Shown here piece after piece: positions 1 to 9,203 of a DNA stretch of 41,283 nucleotides. The stretch covers positions 1 to 41,283 of the forward strand of contig CAJLXA010000011.1 of assembly GCA_905210485.1 (NCBI GenBank), given 5' to 3'. Position numbers and translations under genes: made by a program. The number at the start of each line of letters is the position of its first letter. Positions within the stretch are counted from its first letter, which is position 1. The notes under the pieces are model-generated. The model was not told where the DNA came from and made no database searches. It worked only from the letters and a program-made list of their open reading frames with translations. Source of the stretch: an uncultured Eubacteriales bacterium (lineage in GTDB: Bacteria; Bacillota; Clostridia; Oscillospirales; CAG-272).

Positions 1-62
1 ACAAAAACAATGGTGTTTTTGGCTTTGACCCTTAACATGAAATGTATTAGGAGGTCATAGCT

Positions 63-2690
63 ATGGCGAAATGGGTTTATATGTTTACAGAAGGTAACGC
101 TACCATGAGAAATCTCCTTGGTGGCAAAGGCGCAAATCTTGCGGAGATGACGAATTTGGGACTGCCGGTACCACAAGGCTTTACCGTGACAACGGAAGCC
201 TGCACACAGTACTATGAAGATGGCAGACAGATTAATGACGAGATTATGAAACAGATTCTTGAAGCCATTGATCAGATGGAAGTTATCACAGGCAAGAAAT
301 TTGGTGATAAGACAAATCCGCTGCTCGTTTCTGTTCGTTCTGGAGCACGAGCATCGATGCCAGGTATGATGGACACAATCTTGAATCTCGGACTCAATGA
401 AGAAGTTGTCGAGACTTTGGCTTGTGCGTCCGGTAATCCACGCTGGGCATGGGACTGCTATCGGAGATTTATTCAGATGTACTCTGACGTTGTAATGGAA
501 GTAGGAAAGAAGTACTTCGAAGAACTGATTGACGCTATGAAGGAGAAGAAGGGCGTTCAGTTCGATGTGGAGCTGACTGCCGACGACCTGAAGGAGCTGG
601 CCGAGCAGTTCAAGGCCGAGTACAAGTCCAAGATCGGCAGCGACTTCCCCACCGACCCCAAGGAGCAGCTGATCGGCGCCATCAAGGCCGTGTTCCGTTC
701 CTGGGATAACCCCCGTGCAAACGTTTACCGTCGCGACAATGATATTCCCTATTCCTGGGGTACTGCCGTTAACGTGCAGATGATGGCGTTCGGCAACATG
801 GGCGACGATTGCGGCACCGGCGTTGCGTTCACGCGCGACCCTGCTACCGGCGAAAAGAAACTCATGGGCGAATTCCTTGTCAATGCACAGGGCGAAGACG
901 TCGTTGCCGGCGTCCGTACGCCTATGAAGATCGACGAAATGGAACAGAAGTTCCCCGAAGCGTTTGCGCAGTTCAAGAAAGTCTGCAAACTGCTCGAAGA
1001 CCACTACCGCGATATGCAGGATATGGAATTCACCGTTGAATCCGGCAAACTGTATATGCTTCAGACCCGTAACGGCAAGCGTACCGCGCAGGCCGCTCTC
1101 AAGATCGCATGCGACCTCGTTGACGAGGGTATGCGTACGCCCGAAGAGGCCGTTCTCATGATCGACCCCCGCAACCTTGACACGCTTCTGCACCCGCAGT
1201 TCGACGCCAAGGCTCTCAAGGCCGCAACGCCTGTAGGCCGCGGTCTCGGCGCTTCTCCCGGAGCTGCCTGCGGCCAGATCGTCTTCACGGCGGCTGACGC
1301 GGAAGCCTGGAAAGAACAGGGCAAGAAGGTCGTTCTTGTCCGTCTTGAAACCTCTCCCGAAGACATCACGGGTATGAAGGCTTCTCAGGGTATTCTGACC
1401 GTTCGCGGCGGTATGACCTCTCACGCGGCCGTTGTTGCCCGCGGTATGGGTACATGCTGTGTTTCCGGTTGCGGCGACATCAGCATGGACGAAGAAAACA
1501 AGAAATTCACGCTTGCCGGCAAGACCTATCATGAAGGCGACTTCATCTCCATCGACGGCTCAACCGGTAACATTTACGACGGCGTTATTCCGACCGTTGA
1601 CGCGAAGATCGCCGGCGAATTCGGCCGCATCATGGCATGGGCCGACCAGTTCCGCAAACTGAAAGTAAGAACCAACGCCGACACGCCCCGCGACGCTAAG
1701 AAAGCACGCGAACTCGGCGCCGAAGGTATCGGCCTCTGCCGTACCGAGCATATGTTCTTCGATCCCGAAAGAATCGCCGCTTTCCGCGAAATGATCTGCT
1801 CCGACACCGTTGAAGAACGCGAAGCCGCTCTTGCCAAGATTCAGCCGTATCAGCAGGCCGACTTTGAAGCGCTTTACGAAGCGCTTGAAGGCACGCCGGT
1901 TACGATCCGCTTCCTCGATCCTCCGCTTCATGAGTTCGTTCCGACCGATGAAAAGGATATCGAAGCGCTGGCCAAAGCACAGAACAAGCCGGTTTCCAAA
2001 ATCAAGGAGATCATCGCTTCCCTGCATGAATTCAACCCGATGATGGGTCACCGCGGCTGCCGTCTGGCCGTCACCTATCCCGAAATCGCGGCTATGCAGA
2101 CCCGTGCGGTTATCCGTGCGGCCATCAACGTGCAGAAGAAGCACGCCGACTGGAAAGTCGTTCCCGAAATCATGATCCCGCTCGTCGGCGAAGCCAAAGA
2201 GCTGAAGTTCGTTAAAGATATTGTTGTCAAGGTTGCCGATGAAGAAATCAAGGCCGCCGGCATCGACCTCAAGTATGAAGTCGGTACGATGATCGAAATC
2301 CCGCGCGCCGCTCTGACCGCCGATGAGATCGCAAAAGAAGCGGAATTCTTCTGCTTCGGTACCAACGACCTGACGCAGATGACCTTCGGCTTCAGCCGTG
2401 ATGACGCCGGCAAATTCCTCGGCGCATACTACGACCACAAGATCTACGAGAACGATCCTTTTGCAAAACTGGATCAGATCGGCGTAGGCAAGCTGATGGA
2501 AATGGCCGTTACTCTCGGTAAGAAAGTACGTCCCGAAATGCACACCGGTATCTGCGGCGAGCATGGCGGCGACCCTGTCTCCGTTGAGTTCTGCCACAAA
2601 CTCGGCCTCACCTATGTTTCCTGCTCGCCGTTCCGCGTGCCGATCGCACGTCTCGCGGCCGCTCAGGCAGCTCTGAAATACGACAAATAA
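63..2690 (+). CDS. ppdK: Pyruvate, phosphate dikinase
   Basis: Cytosolic enzyme interconverting pyruvate + ATP + Pi with PEP + AMP + PPi; in anaerobes it often works glycolytically or anaplerotically. The 875 residues match the family length. The N-terminal ATP-grasp region carries GGKGANLAEM (about residues 20-29), the central swivelling domain has GGMTSHAAV with the phospho-carrier His454, and the C-terminal PEP/pyruvate barrel shows GLCRTEHMF and TGICGEHGG. The ATG is preceded by AGGAGG, and a strong terminator follows, so it is probably monocistronic. Odd point: codon use is patchy. Roughly 63-540 is AT-richer with CCA and AGA codons; about 545-716 is almost purely C/G-ending (CTG, GCC, GAG, AAG); the remainder resembles the rest of the window. 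The protein stays intact across these joins. Confidence 0.97.
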   Translation: MAKWVYMFTEGNATMRNLLGGKGANLAEMTNLGLPVPQGFTVTTEACTQYYEDGRQINDEIMKQILEAIDQMEVITGKKFGDKTNPLLVSVRSGARASMPGMMDTILNLGLNEEVVETLACASGNPRWAWDCYRRFIQMYSDVVMEVGKKYFEELIDAMKEKKGVQFDVELTADDLKELAEQFKAEYKSKIGSDFPTDPKEQLIGAIKAVFRSWDNPRANVYRRDNDIPYSWGTAVNVQMMAFGNMGDDCGTGVAFTRDPATGEKKLMGEFLVNAQGEDVVAGVRTPMKIDEMEQKFPEAFAQFKKVCKLLEDHYRDMQDMEFTVESGKLYMLQTRNGKRTAQAALKIACDLVDEGMRTPEEAVLMIDPRNLDTLLHPQFDAKALKAATPVGRGLGASPGAACGQIVFTAADAEAWKEQGKKVVLVRLETSPEDITGMKASQGILTVRGGMTSHAAVVARGMGTCCVSGCGDISMDEENKKFTLAGKTYHEGDFISIDGSTGNIYDGVIPTVDAKIAGEFGRIMAWADQFRKLKVRTNADTPRDAKKARELGAEGIGLCRTEHMFFDPERIAAFREMICSDTVEEREAALAKIQPYQQADFEALYEALEGTPVTIRFLDPPLHEFVPTDEKDIEALAKAQNKPVSKIKEIIASLHEFNPMMGHRGCRLAVTYPEIAAMQTRAVIRAAINVQKKHADWKVVPEIMIPLVGEAKELKFVKDIVVKVADEEIKAAGIDLKYEVGTMIEIPRAALTADEIAKEAEFFCFGTNDLTQMTFGFSRDDAGKFLGAYYDHKIYENDPFAKLDQIGVGKLMEMAVTLGKKVRPEMHTGICGEHGGDPVSVEFCHKLGLTYVSCSPFRVPIARLAAAQAALKYDK

Positions 2691-2725
2691 TCGTATAACG
2701 TAACCTTGTTCCGACAAGGGTACAG

Positions 2726-2763
2726 AAGTCCTATGCGGGAATCCGCATAGGACTTCATTTTTT
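2726..2763 (+). terminator. Intrinsic terminator of ppdK
   Basis: A perfect 13-bp stem (AAGTCCTATGCGG, loop GAAT) is followed by CA and a run of T. It lies 35 bases after the ppdK stop. Confidence 0.93.
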
Positions 2764-2803
2764 AACAGCGGCGTACTTTCGTTCGGGAAAAAAATTTTTC
2801 CTC

Positions 2804-2831
2804 TTGACAAAAACGATTTTTATGATACAAT
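2804..2831 (+). promoter_or_regulatory. Promoter of the brnQ T-box leader
   Basis: TTGACA (2804-2809), a 16-base spacer and TACAAT (2826-2831). The predicted start lies near 2838, just before the T-box leader. Confidence 0.85.
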
Positions 2832-2837
2832 AATAAC

Positions 2838-3104
2838 AAACTGAATAAAAGCAATGACGAAGACGGAGCGGACACAGCAGGTCATACAGAGAGTCGGGGA
2901 CGGTGGAATCCCGGCGGACGGCGGTCATGTCTCTTATCCCTTCCGAGCTGAAAGCCCCAAAGTTTACAAGTAGGGTTTTCCGTGCAGGCTACGTAAGTGC
3001 ATAGGACCTGACAGAGTCTGAAGTGGTACGGGATAACCGTACAATTTGAGTGGTACCGCGGATCTTACTGACCCGTCTCAAAGCGATTTGAGACGGGTCT
3101 TTTT
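2838..3104 (+). promoter_or_regulatory. T-box leader (probably tRNA-Ile) controlling brnQ
   Basis: The transcribed leader has a stem I region, the near-universal TTCCGAGCTGAAAG segment after the specifier loop, the T-box core GAGTGGTACCGCGG (about 3048-3061), and a terminator with a 13-bp stem GACCCGTCTCAAA (3070-3082 with 3087-3099) followed by TTTTT. The likely specifier is ATC (2936-2938), because it lies at the same distance from TTCCGAGCTG as the ATC in the ileS leader downstream. T-boxes bind uncharged tRNA through the specifier and the TGGN bulge and permit readthrough. Expected effect: brnQ transcription rises on isoleucine starvation. The Ile assignment is inferred; T-box identity is firm. 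Confidence 0.93.
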
Positions 3105-3197
3105 GTATTTCCGCGCCGGAGAGCACCCGGCATCTCATTCGCACACAATACCGTAAATATCATACAGACCGCTTCTGTATGCGATAAGGAGTATAAA

Positions 3198-4538
3198 ATG
3201 AAATTAAGCAAACAAAAAATGTTGGTTGTCAGTTTTATGTTGTTTTCTCTGTTTTTCGGTGCCGGCAACCTGATTTTCCCGCCGTTTCTGGGACAAAACG
3301 CCGGCAATCATACACCGCTTGCTCTTCTCGGATTTCTTATAACGGCAGTGGTGCTTCCGGTTCTCGGCGTGATTGTGGTTGCACGCTTTGACGGACTCGA
3401 CAAACTGGGAAGACGTGTGGGACGTCCGTTTTCCTCCGTATTCACACTTCTAATCTATCTGTCCATCGGGCCGGGACTCGGAATACCGCGCGCGGCCTCG
3501 GTACCGTTTGAAATGGCAGTCGCGCCGTATCTGCCGGAAGAGGCCGATCCCGGCCGCTTTATCGTAATATATTCTCTTTTGTTCTTCCTTATCGCGCTGT
3601 GGTTATGCCTGAATCCGGGAAAACTGGTCGACCGTATCGGTCACATTCTCACGCCGACGCTGCTCCTTTTGCTTCTGTTTCTGTTTTTCGGTTTCCTTTT
3701 CCGCGGAGAAGTTCAAATTGCAACGGCCGGCGAAGCATACAGAAACGCCCCGTTTCTGAAAGGCTTTGTGGAGGGTTATAACACAATGGACACGATTGCG
3801 GCGCTGAACTTCGGATTGGTCATCACCACGGCCATCGGTTCATTCGGCCTTACGGAAAAGCGGGACAGAATACGCCATACCGTGCTTGCCGGACTGTCGG
3901 CCGGTTTCATTCTCACTTTGGTTTATGCTATGCTTGCCTATATGGGCATGTGCAGTTCCGGCGTATATGCGTTGCAGGAAAACGGTGCGTGGACGCTCCG
4001 CTGTATAGTGTATCAGGTATTCGGCGCACCGGGCGCGGTGCTTCTTGCGGCGATCTTCACGCTTGCCTGCCTTACGACATGCGTCGGACTTATCAACTCC
4101 ATCTCGCAATACTTTTCCAATCTGTTTCCGAAGATCCCCTACCGCGTTTTCGTGTGCGCCGTCACCGGCGTTTCGTTTTTGATCTGCAACCTCGGACTCA
4201 GCGCCATACTCCGCATATCGGTTCCCGTGCTGAACATGGTCTATCCCGTTTCCATCGTGCTTATCCTGCTCGGTCTGTCGGACAGACTGTGGAAAGGAAA
4301 CCGCCTTGTTTACCCGCTTGTTGTGTCAGGTACCGGAATCGTCAGTATCGTATATGCACTCGACGCCGCCAACGTACCGCTTGGATTTGTCGGACATGCC
4401 GCGCGTATACTACCGTTTTACGACGCGGGTTTCGGTTTTGTCTGCGTTGCGGCGACCCTCCTTCTTTTCTGCGTGGTCTTTCATGCTTTCGGTATTCTGA
4501 TACGCCGAAAAAAAGGGGCGTCTTCCGCAACGGTATAA
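3198..4538 (+). CDS. brnQ: Branched-chain amino acid transporter BrnQ (LIVCS family)
   Basis: Sodium- or proton-coupled uptake carrier for Leu/Ile/Val in the cytoplasmic membrane. The 446 residues contain about 12 hydrophobic segments and the family's N-terminal signature FFGAGNLIFPPFLG at about residues 19-33. The ATG at 3198 has GGAG six bases upstream and is the first start after the leader terminator. The T-box leader in front supports a branched-chain amino acid substrate and suggests induction when isoleucyl-tRNA runs low. It is followed by an AT-rich palindrome and a convergent gene, so the unit is monocistronic. Confidence 0.95.
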   Translation: MKLSKQKMLVVSFMLFSLFFGAGNLIFPPFLGQNAGNHTPLALLGFLITAVVLPVLGVIVVARFDGLDKLGRRVGRPFSSVFTLLIYLSIGPGLGIPRAASVPFEMAVAPYLPEEADPGRFIVIYSLLFFLIALWLCLNPGKLVDRIGHILTPTLLLLLLFLFFGFLFRGEVQIATAGEAYRNAPFLKGFVEGYNTMDTIAALNFGLVITTAIGSFGLTEKRDRIRHTVLAGLSAGFILTLVYAMLAYMGMCSSGVYALQENGAWTLRCIVYQVFGAPGAVLLAAIFTLACLTTCVGLINSISQYFSNLFPKIPYRVFVCAVTGVSFLICNLGLSAILRISVPVLNMVYPVSIVLILLGLSDRLWKGNRLVYPLVVSGTGIVSIVYALDAANVPLGFVGHAARILPFYDAGFGFVCVAATLLLFCVVFHAFGILIRRKKGASSATV

Positions 4539-4577
4539 CATCTCGCGTCTGATACGCTGCATCTCAAAAAAACAAGG

Positions 4578-4603
4578 AATATGTAAATAAATGTTTACAT
4601 ATT
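4578..4603. repeat. 26-bp AT-rich perfect palindrome between brnQ and the YitT gene
   Basis: Arms AATATGTAAA and TTTACATATT around TAAATG. It lies between convergent genes and could be a weak bidirectional terminator or a protein-binding site. The same TGTAAA-N6-TTTACA core recurs at 12084-12103 and at 40865-40894. Confidence 0.6.
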
Positions 4604-4651
4604 ACTTGCATGTATGGAAAGAAAGCCGAAGTATGCCGGTGCGGACTTCCG

Positions 4652-5509
4652 TTACAGCGGATCGGAAAATCCTTTGCCGTGAACCTCGCTGACCGAATTG
4701 ATGATGATAAAGGCGGCGGGGTCAACGCGCGTGATGGCCGCTTTGGCCTGCGAAAGCTGGCGGGCGGAGATTACGCTGAGAACGGTATCGCCCTCGCTTT
4801 TTTCATATCCCGTGCGGCTGTGGAGGAAAGTAACGCCGTGGCCGCTTGTCCACATAAGCGCTTCGGCGACTTCGTTCGGATAACGGGTGATGGCTTTGAT
4901 CTGCATTTTCTGCATGCCGAAAAGAAGCGTTTTATCCAGCGCATACGCCTGAATACCTACCAGCATAACGCCGTGAAGAACCTGCTCCGGCGTATAGTCC
5001 ACAAGCATAAACAAAAGAATGGTGGCGTCTATAATCAGAATGGCGGTCGGCAAAGGTATTCCCGCATACTTATGAAGAATAATTTCGGGAATATCCGTAC
5101 CGCCGGTCGAAGCGCCCGCCCGCACCACAAGGCCGATACCGCAACCGACAAGCGCGCCGGCCATGATTACGGCGGTCAGCGTATCTTCCGTAATGCGAAA
5201 AGTCAGGACCCTTTCAAAAAGCGAAAGAAGCGCCGGATAGATGAACGAGGACAAAAGCGTGGAAAAGAAGAATTTCCGGCCGAGAAGAAAGTATGAAAGA
5301 ACGAGCATCGCCGCATTGAAAATCAGGACAAAAAGAGATACGGGTATGCCGAACATACGGAAAAACAGCAATCCGAGACCGGTCGCGCCGGCCATGGTCA
5401 GTTCGTTCGGCGCGACAAACAGCGTGACGCCGAGGGCAAGAAGCGCGTTCCCGATCAGAATCATCGGGAGTGACAACAGCCGTTCTTTGGTGAATACTTT
5501 TGTTTTCAT
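4652..5509 (-). CDS. YitT family membrane protein (DUF161 + DUF2179)
   Basis: Integral membrane protein of 285 residues. About five to six hydrophobic segments fill the first two thirds, including LIGNALLALGVTLFVAPNEL and the glycine-rich GAGASTGGTDI-type loop (RAGASTGGTDIPEI here), which is typical of YitT. The last ~80 residues form a soluble DUF2179-like domain ending in IINSVSEVHGKGF. The start is the ATG at 5509, with GGAGG seven bases upstream; longer readings would run into the promoter of the divergent ileS leader. The family is widespread in Firmicutes, but its biochemical role is not established, so none is assigned. It is convergent with brnQ and divergent from the ileS leader. Confidence 0.9.
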   Translation of the reverse strand: MKTKVFTKERLLSLPMILIGNALLALGVTLFVAPNELTMAGATGLGLLFFRMFGIPVSLFVLIFNAAMLVLSYFLLGRKFFFSTLLSSFIYPALLSLFERVLTFRITEDTLTAVIMAGALVGCGIGLVVRAGASTGGTDIPEIILHKYAGIPLPTAILIIDATILLFMLVDYTPEQVLHGVMLVGIQAYALDKTLLFGMQKMQIKAITRYPNEVAEALMWTSGHGVTFLHSRTGYEKSEGDTVLSVISARQLSQAKAAITRVDPAAFIIINSVSEVHGKGFSDPL

Positions 5510-5604
5510 GAAGATACCTCCGGGTTTATATTCTCTCCCGCTATGCGGGAATTTTAAACGTATATATAAATTTTCCGCTTCCGGGACGGTTTTTTGAAAA
5601 ACGG

Positions 5605-5633
5605 TTGACAAACGGAAAAAAGTGTACTATAAT
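5605..5633 (+). promoter_or_regulatory. Promoter of the ileS T-box leader
   Basis: TTGACA (5605-5610), 17-base spacer, TATAAT (5628-5633): a consensus promoter. Confidence 0.92.
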
Positions 5634-5639
5634 AAAACA

Positions 5640-5888
5640 GCAAGTAAAGGCTGTGACGAAGAGAGTACGGAAGAGAAAACGTTCAGCGAGTCGGGTACGG
5701 TGCGAGCCGACACGGACATTCTCTTTTCGGAAAATCACTTCCGAGCTGCGCCGCCGAACCGCGAGACGCGAAGTAAGGGGCGACGGTTCTCGCCGTAAAA
5801 GAGAGACATATGGCGGTATGTCGGTTGCAGGTGGTTGCAAAGTTATTCTTTGACTTTGTCCTGTTCCCACAGGGCAGAGTTTTTTCTT
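5640..5888 (+). promoter_or_regulatory. T-box leader (tRNA-Ile) controlling ileS
   Basis: A leader of about 250 bases with a stem I region, specifier ATC (5734-5736) followed after two bases by TTCCGAGCTG, and a non-canonical T-box, CAGGTGGTTGCAAAG (about 5828-5842), in place of the usual GGTACCGCG type. The tRNA-binding TGGT is kept. The antiterminator can form by GCAAAG pairing with CTTTG and CAGG with CCTG. The competing terminator pairs ACTTTGTCCTG (5853-5863) with CAGGGCAGAGT (5870-5880) before TTTTTTC. Uncharged tRNA-Ile should favour ileS transcription. Confidence 0.9.
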
Positions 5889-5905
5889 TTTTAAGGAGGT
5901 TTTTT

Positions 5906-8900
5906 ATGTACGACAAGGTTTCCCCCGATCTCCGTTTCGTGGAACGCGAAAAGGCTGTCGAAAAATTCTGGAAAGACAATGACATTTTCAAAAAAAGCAT
6001 TGATTCCCGTGCAAAAGGCGAAGAATTTACCTTTTATGACGGCCCTCCGACCGCAAACGGCAAGCCGCATATCGGTCATGTTCTGACCCGCGTCATCAAA
6101 GATATGATCCCGCGTTACCGCGCCATGAAAGGCGCGCACATTCTGCGGAAAGCCGGCTGGGATACGCACGGTCTGCCCGTCGAACTGGAAGTGGAAAAAC
6201 TTCTCGGCCTTGACGGTAAAGAGCAGATCGAACAATACGGTATCGCGCCGTTCATTGATAAATGCAAAGAGAGCGTCTGGAAGTATAAAGGTATGTGGGA
6301 GGATTTCTCCTCCACCGTCGGCTTCTGGGCGGATATGGACAACCCCTACGTTACCTATCACAACGATTTTATCGAATCCGAATGGTGGGCGCTGAAGACC
6401 ATCTATGACAAAGGTCTGCTCTATAAGGGATTCAAGATCGTTCCTTACTGCCCGCGTTGCGGCACGCCGCTTTCAAGCCATGAGGTCGCGCAGGGATATA
6501 AGACCGTCAAGGAACGCTCCGCCATCGTCCGCTTCAAAGCGAAAGACGAAGACGCATACTTCCTCGCCTGGACGACAACGCCATGGACGCTTCCGTCCAA
6601 TACCGCGCTATGCGTGAACCCGAACGAGACCTATTGCAAGGTCAAGGCCAATGACGGTTATGTCTATTACATGGCCAAGGCATTGCTGGACAAGGTGCTC
6701 GGAAAACTCGCAACCGACGACGCGCCGGCCTATACTGTTATAGAGGAAATGCCCGGTTCCGCCCTGGAATATAAGGATTACGAACCGCTTTTCGCCTGCG
6801 CCGGAAAGGCCGCCGAAAAACAGAAGAAACGCGCCCATTTTGTCACCTGCGACACCTATGTCACCATGGAAGACGGCACGGGCATTGTGCATACGGCCCC
6901 CGCATTCGGCGAAGACGACTCGCGCGTCGGTCGCCGTTATGACCTCCCGTTCCTGCAATTTGTGGACGCAAAAGGCGATCTTACCGCCGAGACGCCGTAC
7001 GCCGGCATCAATGTGAAGAAAGCCGACCCCATGGTGCTCCGCGATCTGGAAAACGAGGGCAAACTCTTTGACGCGCCGCAGTTCACGCATGAATATCCGC
7101 ATTGCTGGCGCTGTGAAACGCCGCTCATCTACTATGCGCGCGACTCCTGGTTTATCAAAATGACCGCCGTCCGCGAAGATCTGATCCGCAACAACGATAC
7201 GGTAAACTGGATCCCCGAAAATATCGGCAAAGGCCGTTTCGGAGACTGGCTCCGCAATGTGCAGGACTGGGGCATTTCGCGCAACCGTTACTGGGGAACG
7301 CCGCTCAACATCTGGGAATGCGAATGTGGAAAACGTCATGCGATCGGCTCCATCGAGGAACTGCGCCGTATGTCGAAGAACTGCCCGGCCGACATCGAAC
7401 TTCACCGTCCGTATATCGACGCCGTAACGATCACCTGTCCCGATTGCGGGAAAGAGATGCACCGTGTAAGCGAAGTCATCGACTGCTGGTTCGACTCCGG
7501 TTCCATGCCCTTTGCGCAGTGGCACTATCCCTTTGAAAACAAAGAGGTATTTTTAAAGCATTTCCCCGCCGACTTTATCAGTGAGGCCGTTGACCAGACG
7601 CGCGGATGGTTCTATTCGCTTCTCGCCATTTCCACACTGCTTTTCAATAAAGCGCCGTATAAAAACGTCATCGTCCTCGGTCATGTGCAGGACGAAAACG
7701 GTCAGAAAATGTCGAAATCGAAAGGCAACGCCGTCGACCCGTTCGAGGCTCTTGAAACTTACGGCTCGGACGCGATCCGTTGGTATTTCTATTCCAATTC
7801 TGCACCGTGGCTCCCGAACCGCTTCTATAAAAATGCCGTCGTTGAGGGACAGCGCAAATTCATGGGTACCCTGTGGAACACTTATGCATTCTTTGTCCTG
7901 TACGCCAATATCGACGGTTTCGACGCAAAGAAGTATACGCTTGACCGTGCGTCCCTCTCTGTAATGGACAGATGGCTTTTCTCCAAGATGAACTCCATGG
8001 TCAAAAAGACCGACGCCTATCTCAGCGACTACAAGATTCCCGAAACGACCCGCGTTCTGGAAGACTTTGTCGACGAACTCAGCAACTGGTATGTCCGTCG
8101 CAGCCGCGAACGTTTCTGGGCAAAAGGCATGGAGCAGGACAAAATCAACGCGTATATGACGCTGTATACCGCTCTGGTCACAGTCGCAAAGGCGGCGGCG
8201 CCGATGATCCCGTTCATGACGGAAGACATTTACCGTAACCTTGTGGCGAAGAACGACAAGACCGCGCCCGAAAGCGTTCATCTCTGCGATTATCCCGTCG
8301 CCGACGAAAGCATGATCGACGAGGAACTGGAGCGCAACATGGACGAAGTGATTGAAGTGGTCACGCTCGGCCGTGCCTGCCGCAATGCCGCCAATATCAA
8401 GAACCGTCAGCCGGTCGGAAAAATGTATATCCGCGCCGAGGGAGATCTTCCCACGTTCTGCAAAGAGATCATTGAAGAAGAACTGAACGTCAAAGACGTG
8501 GAAGTGACGGATAACGTACGCGCCTTTACGACATATACGCTGAAGCCGCAACTGAAGACCGTCGGCCCGAAATACGGAAAATTCCTGGGTGCGATCAAAA
8601 ACGCGCTGGCCGCGCTGGACGGCAACGAGGCAATGGATACGCTGGATCGCGACGGCGCCCTCTCCTTCACCTTTGACGGAACGCCCGTTACACTGACGCG
8701 CGACGATCTTCTGATCGAGATGACGCAGGCAGACGGTTTTGAAGCCGTATCCGATAAGGGCATTACCGTGGTGATCGACAAGCACCTGACGCCCGAACTT
8801 CTGGAAGAAGGGCTTGTCCGCGAACTGGTGTCCAAGGTGCAGAACATGCGTAAAGACAGCGGATTTGAAGTCACCGATCACATTGTTCTGTCGGTAAGCG

Positions 8901-9052
8901 GCAACGACCGTGTGGCCGATGTCGTAAAGAAGAACGAAGCGATGATTGCCGAAGATACGCTTGCCGACCGCGTGATCTATACCGCCGGAGATGACGCCCG
9001 CGAATGGTCGCTGAACGGCGAAAAGGTATTCCTTTCGGTGAAGAAAGTATAA
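5906..9052 (+). CDS. ileS: Isoleucyl-tRNA synthetase
   Basis: Charges tRNA-Ile with isoleucine, with editing of valine. The class I signatures are present: PHIGH at residues 54-58 and KMSKS at about 601-605, with the CP1 editing insertion between them. Zinc-type cysteine pairs occur within it (CPRCGTP, CECGKRH, CPDCGKEM). The 1048 residues are longer than the roughly 920-940 of the common bacterial type and fit the eukaryote-like type 2 IleRS, a group generally less sensitive to mupirocin; that class assignment is inferred from length. The start at 5906 has AAGGAGG seven bases upstream and lies after the T-box terminator; longer in-frame starts fall inside the leader. Confidence 0.97.
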   Translation: MYDKVSPDLRFVEREKAVEKFWKDNDIFKKSIDSRAKGEEFTFYDGPPTANGKPHIGHVLTRVIKDMIPRYRAMKGAHILRKAGWDTHGLPVELEVEKLLGLDGKEQIEQYGIAPFIDKCKESVWKYKGMWEDFSSTVGFWADMDNPYVTYHNDFIESEWWALKTIYDKGLLYKGFKIVPYCPRCGTPLSSHEVAQGYKTVKERSAIVRFKAKDEDAYFLAWTTTPWTLPSNTALCVNPNETYCKVKANDGYVYYMAKALLDKVLGKLATDDAPAYTVIEEMPGSALEYKDYEPLFACAGKAAEKQKKRAHFVTCDTYVTMEDGTGIVHTAPAFGEDDSRVGRRYDLPFLQFVDAKGDLTAETPYAGINVKKADPMVLRDLENEGKLFDAPQFTHEYPHCWRCETPLIYYARDSWFIKMTAVREDLIRNNDTVNWIPENIGKGRFGDWLRNVQDWGISRNRYWGTPLNIWECECGKRHAIGSIEELRRMSKNCPADIELHRPYIDAVTITCPDCGKEMHRVSEVIDCWFDSGSMPFAQWHYPFENKEVFLKHFPADFISEAVDQTRGWFYSLLAISTLLFNKAPYKNVIVLGHVQDENGQKMSKSKGNAVDPFEALETYGSDAIRWYFYSNSAPWLPNRFYKNAVVEGQRKFMGTLWNTYAFFVLYANIDGFDAKKYTLDRASLSVMDRWLFSKMNSMVKKTDAYLSDYKIPETTRVLEDFVDELSNWYVRRSRERFWAKGMEQDKINAYMTLYTALVTVAKAAAPMIPFMTEDIYRNLVAKNDKTAPESVHLCDYPVADESMIDEELERNMDEVIEVVTLGRACRNAANIKNRQPVGKMYIRAEGDLPTFCKEIIEEELNVKDVEVTDNVRAFTTYTLKPQLKTVGPKYGKFLGAIKNALAALDGNEAMDTLDRDGALSFTFDGTPVTLTRDDLLIEMTQADGFEAVSDKGITVVIDKHLTPELLEEGLVRELVSKVQNMRKDSGFEVTDHIVLSVSGNDRVADVVKKNEAMIAEDTLADRVIYTAGDDAREWSLNGEKVFLSVKKV

Positions 9053-9077
9053 CCTGTCCGATAAGAAGCAAAGTACT

Positions 9078-9105
9078 CCGCGGCGGGAGATATTGCCCGC
9101 CGCGG
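9078..9105 (+). other. GC-rich hairpin after ileS
   Basis: A perfect 10-bp stem (CCGCGGCGGG, 8-base loop) without a T-run. It may protect the 3' end of the ileS mRNA; no specific function can be assigned. Confidence 0.5.
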
Positions 9106-9141
9106 AAACCACCACCGGCAAAACAGATTTACGGCGGTAAA

Positions 9142-9173
9142 AAAGACTCAAAATGCTATTGCTTTTGAGTCTT
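9142..9173. terminator. Bidirectional terminator between ileS and the convergent kinase operon
   Basis: The stem AAAGACTCAAAA (9142-9153) pairs with TTTTGAGTCTTT (9162-9173), flanked by A-rich and T-rich tracts. It can end both the plus-strand ileS transcript and the minus-strand operon. Confidence 0.9.
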
Positions 9174-9203
9174 TTTCTTTTGCCCTGCAGCGGGCAGACA
9201 ACA

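Noticed and set aside
1560..2810. 416-codon open frame antisense to ppdK
   Set aside because: It covers the ppdK catalytic barrel and the terminator; no protein-like motif.
5810..5905. Upstream start for ileS
   Set aside because: It lies in the T-box antiterminator and terminator; AAGGAGG places the start at 5906.
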